From: Marinomonas gallaica
GTDB taxonomy: Bacteria; Pseudomonadota; Gammaproteobacteria; Pseudomonadales; Marinomonadaceae
NCBI RefSeq assembly: GCF_001639745.1
Contig: NZ_LTAX01000016.1
Coordinates: forward strand, 1-64,000
Direction of reading: 5' to 3'
DNA: 64,000 nt
In this document: positions 1 to 7,020 of the stretch, piece after piece
Position numbering within the stretch: position 1 is the stretch's first letter
How the letters are laid out: each line of letters starts with the position of its first letter
Program-made: the position numbers and the translations under genes
Notes under the pieces: model-generated
The model's database searches: none
Told to the model about the DNA's origin: nothing
The model's input: only the letters and a program-made list of their open reading frames with translations

Positions 1-53
1 ATCGCCGATGGTAGTGTGGGAGATCCCATGTGAGAGTAGGTCGTCGTCAAGCA
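1..53 (+). rRNA. rrf: 5S ribosomal RNA, 3' end only
   Basis: The first bases match the conserved 3' third of bacterial 5S rRNA: the GCCGATGGTAGTGTGGG block, the CCCATGTGAGAGTAGG block and the closing GTCGTCAAGCA, which forms the 3' arm of helix I. The 5' part, and presumably the 16S and 23S genes, lie before the window. The 3' end is placed by comparison with known 5S genes. Confidence 0.9.
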
Positions 54-64
54 TCATACAAAGG

Positions 65-97
65 AAGCCCTGATAGCGATGCTGTCAGGGCTTTTTT
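65..97 (+). terminator. rRNA operon terminator
   Basis: AAGCCCTGA pairs with TCAGGGCTT, the stem continues inward through AGC/GCT, and a T6 tract follows. It lies about 12 bases after the 5S end. A nearly identical hairpin recurs at 392-423. Confidence 0.9.
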
Positions 98-246
98 GTG
101 TCTGCGATTTTCCTCATCTCAGGCATCAACGCATCAACTCAGTTAGATTGCGCATCCCTTTTGTGCCCCGCTTGCGCCTGTCTCATGCTTCGACGCTTCA
201 GCGGGTGACCTCAAAAGACTGTACCTTATGACATCGATTAGAGAAG

Positions 247-381
247 GCGTTCAGAAAAACAGAGACGTCGCACCACCTGATCCCATCCCGAACTCATAAG
301 TGGCTCTCAACACGCCACAGGCGCTCACCATCGCCGATGGTAGTGTACGAGTCCCGCAAGGGTATAGATATCGTCAAGCAT
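247..381 (+). pseudogene. Degenerate second 5S rRNA copy
   Basis: The internal blocks CCACCTGATCCCATCCCGAA (from 273) and ATCGCCGATGGTAGTGT (from about 330) are plainly 5S, and the copy ends in the same TCGTCAAGCAT. The 5' region (about 247-270) has lost the arm that should pair with this end. The segment between GTG and GCCGATGG is about 14 bases longer than usual, and the GGGAGATCCC helix is scrambled. This reads as a duplicated 5S gene that has decayed, with its terminator retained. The 5' boundary is estimated from the distance to CCACCTG in E. coli 5S. Confidence 0.75.
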
Positions 382-391
382 CCTACAAAGG

Positions 392-423
392 AAGCCCTGA
401 TCGCGATGCTGTCAGGGCTTTTT
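392..423 (+). terminator. Duplicate rRNA-type terminator
   Basis: AAGCCCTGA/TCAGGGCTT stem followed by T's, almost identical to 65-97, including the preceding ACAAAGG. It supports a tandem duplication of the 5S-terminator unit. Confidence 0.85.
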
Positions 424-488
424 GCTACTGAGATTAAGGTTCTAAGCCAGACAGTATTCAAAGCCCAAATATAAATAGCTGGTGTTGA

Positions 489-1145
489 TTAGCTTAAGCG
501 GCTAAAACTTAAAATATGGCCTTTAAACTGATTTGGCAGATAATCTGTGTGAATAGGTTTTGTCTGAACGCAATCGAAGCCAAAACTTGCCATTTTATGA
601 GTCATTTTGTTTTTACGGCCTCGGCCTGGATCGACCAAAATAACTTTGCAGTCAGGGGAAGCATGCTCTTGAATAAAGTTCGCCAACAGTTCTATATGGC
701 TATCCTCGTAAAGCACGTCACTACCAATAATTAAGTCAAATAGCCCTAAGGTATCGTCTTTCTCAGCCCAGTCTGCTTGCAGATAAGGGATGATTTTATC
801 CCCATTAAGTTCAGTATTGCGATTGAGGAAGAGTCCTGACTCTGGGTGGTAATCCGTTGCTGTAATATTAACGTCTCTTTTATTTAGAAGTAAGCTCGAT
901 AGAGCCATACCGCAGCCAATCTCTAGGACCCTTTTCGTACCAGTTTCGTAATTACAAATATGATGAGCCAAGACTAAGCTTGAGGGCCAGACAATGCCAA
1001 AGAGGGGCCATGTGGCAGATGAAATGCCAAGCTTTTCTGCAATGCCATCAGGATCGTAGAACTCTTGATTATCGCGTAGCGTACATAAGTGTATATCAGT
1101 TTTGTCAAACTCGATGGTTTGATAGCGCAGTCGAAGGGTCGTCAT
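489..1145 (-). CDS. Class I SAM-dependent methyltransferase (Methyltransf_16-like)
   Basis: A 218-residue Rossmann-fold methyltransferase. The SAM-binding motif I VLEIGCGMALSS is near residues 73-84, an acidic motif II (TATDYHP) follows, and DLIIGSDVLYEDSH (about 135-150) matches the post-I/motif IV region of the lysine/nicotinamide methylase-like family. There is no signal peptide or membrane segment, so the protein is probably cytosolic. The substrate cannot be told from sequence; related proteins methylate protein lysines or small molecules. The ATG at 1145 has only a weak upstream GAGAA. The gene is monocistronic, between the rRNA remnant and a divergent Na/Pi symporter. Confidence 0.75.
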   Translation of the reverse strand: MTTLRLRYQTIEFDKTDIHLCTLRDNQEFYDPDGIAEKLGISSATWPLFGIVWPSSLVLAHHICNYETGTKRVLEIGCGMALSSLLLNKRDVNITATDYHPESGLFLNRNTELNGDKIIPYLQADWAEKDDTLGLFDLIIGSDVLYEDSHIELLANFIQEHASPDCKVILVDPGRGRKNKMTHKMASFGFDCVQTKPIHTDYLPNQFKGHILSFSRLS

Positions 1146-1376
1146 AGATTTCTCAGAAAGAAGTAGGCGCTAGGCCAGCTATCGAAGATAAATGACGCAA
1201 CGAGGGTGTTTGCAATGCCAGTATAGCACCAAGCCTATTTGCATCGGGGTTTATTTGTGTAGGGGCACTTGTCTTCCTTAAGGCTCTACTAATTGTAATA
1301 AGAAATATCTGTGAGGTAGTCACGTTTCTGTCATCACGGCGGACTAGGATGACATTTTCCTAATCGGGGTGATGTC

Positions 1377-2531
1377 ATGAATAGTTCAGAAGCGTTACAA
1401 GCACCACAAGTATCAAGTGGAAGTCGTTGGCCGCAGTGGCTGGCAGTGTTAGTGCTGGTCTATGTGTTAATCAGTGCTGTTGGCATGATTGGTTCAGGCT
1501 TTAAAGCGGCAACGGGTGGCCAAGCAAAAGAGCTATTTGAGTTTGCTTCCAACCCGTATATAGGCCTTGTGATTGGGATTGTCGCGACGGCTTTGATACA
1601 GTCTTCTTCAACAGTCACCTCTTTGATTGTCGGTATGGTGGCGGGCGGATTACCGGTTGAGATTGCCATTCCTATGATTATGGGGTCGAACATCGGAACG
1701 ACGGTTACGAATACACTGGTAAGCCTTGGGCATGTTCGGGATAAAGCCGAGTTTCGTCGAGCGTTTGCTGCGGCAACCGTACATGATTTTTTTAACTTGA
1801 TGGCGGTGGCGATTTTTTTACCATTAGAAATCATGTTTGGTTTTTTAGAGCATGTAGCGCTTTGGTTATCGACATTCTTGATCGGAGCCGACAGTTACTC
1901 TATGTCTGATCTAAACGTGATTAAGGCGTTGACCAAGCCCTTTGTCGGGGCGGTTGATAATGTGACGAGCATTTTGCCAGGTACATTCGCTAGCGTAGCA
2001 TTGATCTTAGCAGGCTTGGCTTTCATCTTCTTAGCGATCACCTACATTGGTAAATTATTGAAAGTTTTGATGGTCGGAAAAGCAAAAGAAATTTTGCATT
2101 CTGCTATAGGACGCGGCCCCTTAACGGGCATCGCATCCGGTGCACTGGTGACGACGTTTGTACAGTCTTCTTCAACGACAACGAGTTTAATGGTGCCTCT
2201 GGCAGGCTCAGGTTCCTTTAGTTTAAAGCAGATTTACCCTTTCATGCTAGGTGCCAATATTGGTACGACTGTTACCGCTTTGCTTGCTGCTACAGCGATT
2301 TCAGGGGCTCTAGCGGTATCGGCTTTGGAGATTGCGTTAGTGCATTTCTTATTTAACGTATTCGCTGTGGTGGTCATTTTCGGTTTGCCATTTCTGCGAG
2401 GTTTGCCTATCAAAGGGGCCGAATGGTTAGCAGCAGTTGCCGCTGAAAAGAAAGTCTTTGCTGCGGTTTGGGTGCTGGGTGTATTCATTGCATTGCCATT
2501 ATTAATGATTGCCGTAAGTATGGTTTTCTAA
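1377..2531 (+). CDS. Na+/phosphate symporter (Na/Pi cotransporter II family)
   Basis: A 384-residue inner-membrane protein with two inverted PNaS repeats, the hallmark of SLC34/NptA-type carriers. QSSSTVTSLIVGM (about residue 76) and QSSSTTTSLMVPLAG (about 263) are the paired QSSS motifs, each followed by a G(S/A)NIGTTVT segment. It probably imports inorganic phosphate with sodium, as expected in a marine cell. The ATG at 1377 follows GGGGTGATGTC. Upstream, TGTCAT at 1329 and its inverse ATGACA at 1349 form a dyad, and TGTCAT recurs across the start codon. These resemble Pho-box half sites but do not make a proper box. The small gene downstream starts 27 bases after the stop and may be co-transcribed. 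Confidence 0.85.
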   Translation: MNSSEALQAPQVSSGSRWPQWLAVLVLVYVLISAVGMIGSGFKAATGGQAKELFEFASNPYIGLVIGIVATALIQSSSTVTSLIVGMVAGGLPVEIAIPMIMGSNIGTTVTNTLVSLGHVRDKAEFRRAFAAATVHDFFNLMAVAIFLPLEIMFGFLEHVALWLSTFLIGADSYSMSDLNVIKALTKPFVGAVDNVTSILPGTFASVALILAGLAFIFLAITYIGKLLKVLMVGKAKEILHSAIGRGPLTGIASGALVTTFVQSSSTTTSLMVPLAGSGSFSLKQIYPFMLGANIGTTVTALLAATAISGALAVSALEIALVHFLFNVFAVVVIFGLPFLRGLPIKGAEWLAAVAAEKKVFAAVWVLGVFIALPLLMIAVSMVF

Positions 2532-2558
2532 TCGCGCGTAACCTAAAGGATGAAGAGT

Positions 2559-2777
2559 ATGTCTGATTTTCAACGTATGACAAAAGAAGAGTTACACACG
2601 ATTCTAAATGAAACTGAACAGCAGATTCACGATATTCGGTCGGAATTAGAGTTACGCGATAATGATCAACAGCATGAGGAAGTGGAAAGTATTGAGCTAG
2701 GGGAAGAGTGGTCACCGGTGAAATGGCATCAAGTACGGACGTTCTTCCAAATGGTATTAGAAGAACTGCGTAAATAA
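2559..2777 (+). CDS. Small acidic hypothetical protein
   Basis: A 72-residue, very acidic, soluble protein with no recognised domain. The N-terminal half (residues about 5-40, TKEELHTILNETEQQIHDI) looks like an amphipathic or coiled-coil helix, and the C-terminus (VRTFFQMVLEELRK) like a second one. I chose the ATG at 2559 because AAGGA lies 8 bases upstream; an in-frame ATG at 2550 overlaps that Shine-Dalgarno sequence. It follows the Na/Pi symporter by 27 bases and ends before a shared terminator, so the two may form an operon. Function unknown. Confidence 0.6.
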   Translation: MSDFQRMTKEELHTILNETEQQIHDIRSELELRDNDQQHEEVESIELGEEWSPVKWHQVRTFFQMVLEELRK

Positions 2778-2808
2778 ACCTAAGTAGAGAGCTTCAGAAA
2801 AGTGATAT

Positions 2809-2839
2809 AAAAGGGCCAATGAAAGCCATTAGCCCTTTT
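2809..2839. terminator. Bidirectional terminator between convergent genes
   Basis: AAAAGGGC (2809-2816) pairs with GCCCTTTT (2832-2839), and the stem extends through CAATG/CATT. A-rich and T-rich flanks make it usable in both directions. It overlaps the stop codon of the minus-strand acetyltransferase gene. Confidence 0.8.
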
Positions 2840-5270
2840 ATGTGTCTTTCTTTGATGTTGTCTCAATACCTAGCTTTTCCTTTACACCTTCAATAAATTT
2901 GGGGGTTAAGCGTAAGTAAGCCATTACTAACCCTATATCATCGGGGTCACGCTTGATAGTGAAGCCAATACGCCGGCAGAAGTCGATCATGCGTTTGTTT
3001 TCCGCTAATACGGTACCTTTCATCTCCTTAATCCCTTTGAAGTGTGCGACTAAAAATAAGCGCCTCATTAAGAGTGCTGCTAAGCCATGGCCTTGATACT
3101 CATCACCAATGACCACCGCGAACTCACAGCTCTTATCATCGAAGTTGTCACTAAAGCGAGCAGCGCCCATAAGCACTTGTTCGCCTTCTTTATCTCCCAC
3201 GGCAATTAATGCCATTTCTCGGTCATAATCGATATGAGATAAACTGGCGATCATCTTAGGCGTCAGTTCTTGGATGTTAGCAATGAATCGGAAATAGCGG
3301 CTTTCGTGGGATAGGTTTTTGACGAACTCTGCCATCATGTAGGCATCACGAGGCAAAATTGGTCGCAGCGTAATGTCTTGCCCATCACGAAGGGTGACTT
3401 GTTTGACCCACTGTCGAGGATAAGGCTGAATCGCTAGGTGTTCATAGCGTCTTAATTTACCGCTACTTTTTAGTTTGGCTTTGACGTTCGCAAAAATACT
3501 GCCACTTTCATGTATACGTACGTCCGCCAGCTCAACATATTCTAGCTCAGGCAGTTCGCAAATCATGGTTGAAAAACTGCGTAATAAGTCCTCTAACTCA
3601 AAGGACTCAACATTCGGAAAAGCCCGCTGGATCAAATCCTTAGACAAAATCGTATTCAGAGGCGGTAACGCTACCGCCTCAGTTTGGTGGTGCCATTGAT
3701 TCGCACCTTCCAAAGATAAGCCTATCGCAGGGCCGAACACTGGGTCTCGAAAAGAGCGTAAATGGATGGGTTTTTTTAGTAAAAAATGGGACTGTCGCCG
3801 AGCAATTAAACGGAAGTTAAAGAGTTCAAAGACTTCTTTGAGATCATCAGCTGTCGGTGTTTTGTTGCCAGCTTTAATCATTTCTTTTAGCTTAGCGCGT
3901 GCCGCAGCGACATCAATATTGAAGCGAAACGCATGGCTATCAGGCGTTTGTTTAGCGAGTAATTGGTTACGGTGGAACTGTACTAAAAACTGAAAGCCTT
4001 CGATGGCGGCTTCGGGGGTGCGAAAGGTTGGTATACCAGCTTCATTGATACGAGTACGCAATGCCACCATGTGCCCACCACCTAGCATACAGACCATCAC
4101 CAGCTTCTTTTGCTTCTTATGCAGCTGTAATACTTGATCGTACAAGGACACCATATTAATCAATGCGGTCGGGCTTAACATTAAAAGTACAGCGCCACAT
4201 TCTTTATCAGCTAAAGCGGTTTCAGCGAGATCAACAAACAGATCAGCGTTACAGCTCGCCCATGCCGTGGTCACGCTGCCAATGCTGCCTCGTCCGTCCA
4301 TAATGCCTTCAAGCTTAGTACGTAATTCTTCACTAGGGGACAGTAAGTTAACATTCACTTCTTCTGCACGCTGCGCAGCCAGTTCACCTGGACCAGATCC
4401 ATTACCAATGATCATTAATGACCCTTGTTTGACTCGACGTGCATTGGTCATCACGGATGCCGCTGCCACCAGGTCGTTCAGTCGACGGCCACGTACCGCG
4501 CCAGTTCGGCTTAACGCGGCATCAAGAACTCTAGGATCCGCGCCAATGTTGTGTTCTGTCACGACGGCAACGGGCTTAGAGCGGCTGGCGGCACGTAAGC
4601 TACTGAGGAAACGTGTGGTTGAACCAATCTTTTGTAGGTACATCAGAATGGACTGGCTTTCAAAATCATTCGACAAATAGTCTAGGATTTGCGAAGGCAT
4701 AACGTCGATAGGACTGCCCATTGATACGACTTGAGAAAAGCCAATGCCCTGCCAAGTCGCCCAGTCAACCAAAGCACTGGCAACCGTGCCGGATTGAGAC
4801 AACAATGCTAAGCGTCCAGGAATAGGTTGAGTTAACCCTAACCATGCTGAAAAGCCTTGCTTAGGGCGACACATGCCAAAGCTATTGGGACCAATAAGTC
4901 GCACGCCATGCTGCCGTGCCGCTTTTAGTATTTCATCAGGGTTTTCATCAGAGCCAGTGAATACTAAGAGGGCTGGGATTGATAACGACCCACATTGCTC
5001 GATAATTTGAGTTAATGGACGCGGGTCTTCACCGGCCAAAATGGCTAGATCAGGTGTGTTTACTAAGCTTTCGAGTGAACTCAGTTGATCGAATGGAAGT
5101 ACGCCGATACTGTCATCTGGCTGGGTGCCATATAAGAATACTTTGCCTCGACGGCCACCAAAAGAAAGGGCTCTAAGCACTGCATGAAGAATGGGGTTAA
5201 GGCGATCTTCTCCTGTAAACACTAAAATAGAAGAAGGGGCTAATAATGGCTGCAGCGCGTGTTTTGACAT
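2838..5270 (-). CDS. Pat-like GNAT protein acetyltransferase fused to an acyl-CoA-synthetase-like module
   Basis: An 810-residue two-part protein like E. coli PatZ/Salmonella Pat, which acetylates lysines of enzymes such as acetyl-CoA synthetase. The N-terminal part resembles NDP-forming acyl-CoA synthetase: a CoA-binding fold, then succinyl-CoA-ligase-like domains with RLIGPNSFGMCRP and LALLSQSGTVASALVDW. The C-terminal ~170 residues are a GNAT domain (RPILPRDAYMMAEFVKNLS; the acetyl-CoA loop is the GDEYQGHGLAALLMRRL region). The protein is about 70 residues shorter than PatZ, and the deficit falls in the ATP-grasp region between them, where the lysine- and glycine-rich core is missing. The start at 5270 has AGGGAGA 7 bases upstream; the in-frame start at 5312 has none. 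It is divergent from a deacetylase-family gene. Confidence 0.8.
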   Translation of the reverse strand: MSKHALQPLLAPSSILVFTGEDRLNPILHAVLRALSFGGRRGKVFLYGTQPDDSIGVLPFDQLSSLESLVNTPDLAILAGEDPRPLTQIIEQCGSLSIPALLVFTGSDENPDEILKAARQHGVRLIGPNSFGMCRPKQGFSAWLGLTQPIPGRLALLSQSGTVASALVDWATWQGIGFSQVVSMGSPIDVMPSQILDYLSNDFESQSILMYLQKIGSTTRFLSSLRAASRSKPVAVVTEHNIGADPRVLDAALSRTGAVRGRRLNDLVAAASVMTNARRVKQGSLMIIGNGSGPGELAAQRAEEVNVNLLSPSEELRTKLEGIMDGRGSIGSVTTAWASCNADLFVDLAETALADKECGAVLLMLSPTALINMVSLYDQVLQLHKKQKKLVMVCMLGGGHMVALRTRINEAGIPTFRTPEAAIEGFQFLVQFHRNQLLAKQTPDSHAFRFNIDVAAARAKLKEMIKAGNKTPTADDLKEVFELFNFRLIARRQSHFLLKKPIHLRSFRDPVFGPAIGLSLEGANQWHHQTEAVALPPLNTILSKDLIQRAFPNVESFELEDLLRSFSTMICELPELEYVELADVRIHESGSIFANVKAKLKSSGKLRRYEHLAIQPYPRQWVKQVTLRDGQDITLRPILPRDAYMMAEFVKNLSHESRYFRFIANIQELTPKMIASLSHIDYDREMALIAVGDKEGEQVLMGAARFSDNFDDKSCEFAVVIGDEYQGHGLAALLMRRLFLVAHFKGIKEMKGTVLAENKRMIDFCRRIGFTIKRDPDDIGLVMAYLRLTPKFIEGVKEKLGIETTSKKDT

Positions 5271-5509
5271 GCAAAAGTCTCCCTGAATAGCCTGTAGCGA
5301 ACGTCTTGGCAAATGCCCTCGCTCAACGACAGAGAATGCATTGTATTTATAGCAGTCTAGACCAATGTCGGATAGGCTGCCTAGTGCTAACTATGGCTTG
5401 ATATAACGCAGTTAACCGAATATCGCCTTATAGTAGCCTTACTGGCTACGACGATGAATAACAATAATAGTGACCCTTGATTTGGGTGCAGATTTTAACG
5501 GATACCGAT

Positions 5510-6433
5510 ATGACGACCGCCTACTTGACTCACCCTACGTGTGAAGAACATCAGCTTGGAGAAGATCACCCAGAATCTCCTCAACGCCTTGAAGCGATTC
5601 AGAATCGTCTCATTGCCGGGCAATTGATGGACTTCTTACGATGGCGAGAAGCTGAAAAGGCCACTGTAGCGCAGCTAAATGCGACACATGATCCTGATTA
5701 TGTTGCGTCGATATTTGCTCAGGCACCAGAAGAAGGACACGTTGAGTTAGACAAAGAAACCTTAATGATGCCCAGCACACTCGAGGCTGCTTTACGTGCC
5801 TCTGGATCCGTAGTGCAAGCAGTGAATATGATCATGAGTGGGGAAGTACAAAATGCGTTTTGTGCCGTGCGTCCACCGGGGCATCATGCAGAGTACGACA
5901 AAGCGATGGGTTTTTGCTTATTCAATAATATCGCTGTTGGCGCGCGCCATGCTCTGAATGAGTATGGTATAGAACGTATCGCCATTGTGGATTTTGATGT
6001 CCATCACGGTAACGGTACGGAAAGTATTTTCGAAGCTGATGCCAAAGTGCTGTACGCCTCTAGCTATCAATACCCTTTGTTTCCGTATCCAGATCCTGGA
6101 GCCTCCCACGACAATATCGTACACATGCCTTTGGAAAAGGGCTCGAAAGGTGAGGACTTCCGTGCCGCTTATGAGTCCGAGCTGTTTCCGGCGTTAGAGA
6201 TTTTTAAACCGCAGCTATTGATGATTTCAGCCGGTTTCGATGCGCTCGCAGAAGACCCTATGGGACAGTTGCGATTGCGTGAAGACGATATTGTATGGGT
6301 TACCGAGAAGTTAATGGACGTAGCAGATCGGCATTGTGAAGGGCGTGTAATTTCAGTGCTTGAAGGCGGGTACAATACCGATGCATTAGGACGTGCAGTA
6401 TTCAGCCACTTAAAAACCATTATGAAGTTATAG
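5510..6433 (+). CDS. Histone-deacetylase-family amidohydrolase
   Basis: A 307-residue zinc amidohydrolase of the class II HDAC/AcuC type. The opening HPTCEEHQLGEDHPESPQRL is typical. The catalytic region is intact: RPPGHHAE (the paired His), GFCLFNNIAVGARHAL, and IAIVDFDVHHGNGTESIF with the Asp and His zinc ligands, then MISAGFDALAEDP and SVLEGGYN. Substrates in this family are acetyl-lysine proteins or acetylpolyamines, and I cannot tell which here. I chose the ATG at 5510 because conservation begins there; the ATG at 5477 would add 11 unconserved residues. It is transcribed away from the Pat-like gene across about 240 bp, so writer and eraser may be a functional pair. Confidence 0.85.
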   Translation: MTTAYLTHPTCEEHQLGEDHPESPQRLEAIQNRLIAGQLMDFLRWREAEKATVAQLNATHDPDYVASIFAQAPEEGHVELDKETLMMPSTLEAALRASGSVVQAVNMIMSGEVQNAFCAVRPPGHHAEYDKAMGFCLFNNIAVGARHALNEYGIERIAIVDFDVHHGNGTESIFEADAKVLYASSYQYPLFPYPDPGASHDNIVHMPLEKGSKGEDFRAAYESELFPALEIFKPQLLMISAGFDALAEDPMGQLRLREDDIVWVTEKLMDVADRHCEGRVISVLEGGYNTDALGRAVFSHLKTIMKL

Positions 6434-6559
6434 ACGCATTTTCAGAACATTACAGGTGGTAACCTTTAGTAAACTTTTCTCACAGTAATGCGCTACTCAG
6501 GGATGTGATTGCTTGATAATCTCATGTATTTCCAATGGTGAATGTTACTGGAGGGAAGC

Positions 6560-6994
6560 ATGAGTCTTGTACGCTTAATTTATGCAAGTCGAGCAACAGC
6601 CGAATTTAAGCCATCATCAATTGAATCCATTCTTAAATCTGCCCGTTTTAATAATCAGCGGAATTCACTGACGGGGCTCTTATGCTTTAATCAGCATTGG
6701 TTTTTACAATGCTTAGAAGGGCCGCGAGATCAAGTTTGTCAGACCTATGCTCGTATTCTGAGTGATCCTCGGCACGAGAATGTCCAAATTATCGGTTATG
6801 ACTATACGGCACAACGTGACTTTGATGGCTGGAATATGGGATATCTGCAAGATAACGCGGTGATGAGAGATCTCATTCGTCGTCGTACGGGATCTGAGAA
6901 ATTCTCGCCACTCAGTTACACTCCTGATGATGCGATCGCAATCGTGAAAGATGTTCGTGATTTAATTGCCAGTATCTTGGAAGAAGAGTCATAG
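6560..6994 (+). CDS. BLUF-domain blue-light sensor
   Basis: A 144-residue single-domain protein. The BLUF core fills residues about 1-95: LIYASRAT supplies the flavin-contacting Tyr, ARFNNQRNSLTGLLCF the conserved Asn and TGLL segment, and WFLQCLEGP the Gln of the photoactive Tyr-Gln pair. FDGWNMGYL holds the semi-conserved Trp/Met. The C-terminal ~45 residues form a short helical cap with no output domain, so it presumably signals by protein contact, as other short BLUF proteins do. GGAGGGAAGC directly precedes the ATG at 6560; the upstream in-frame ATG (6542) overlaps that site. It is a lone gene facing the TRAP permease. Confidence 0.9.
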   Translation: MSLVRLIYASRATAEFKPSSIESILKSARFNNQRNSLTGLLCFNQHWFLQCLEGPRDQVCQTYARILSDPRHENVQIIGYDYTAQRDFDGWNMGYLQDNAVMRDLIRRRTGSEKFSPLSYTPDDAIAIVKDVRDLIASILEEES

Positions 6995-7011
6995 CGATGT
7001 CGCTATGACTC
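6986..7011. terminator. Perfect hairpin between convergent genes
   Basis: GAGTCATAGCGA (6986-6997) and TCGCTATGACTC (7000-7011) form a 12-bp perfect stem with almost no loop, overlapping the BLUF stop codon and ending 10 bases before the TRAP permease stop. There is no T-run on either side, so termination efficiency is uncertain. Confidence 0.55.
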
Positions 7012-7020
7012 TACGTTGCA

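Noticed and set aside
1329-1354. TGTCAT/ATGACA dyad before the Na/Pi symporter as a Pho box
   Set aside because: A Pho box needs two direct half sites 11 bases apart; here they are inverted and farther apart. Kept only as a note.
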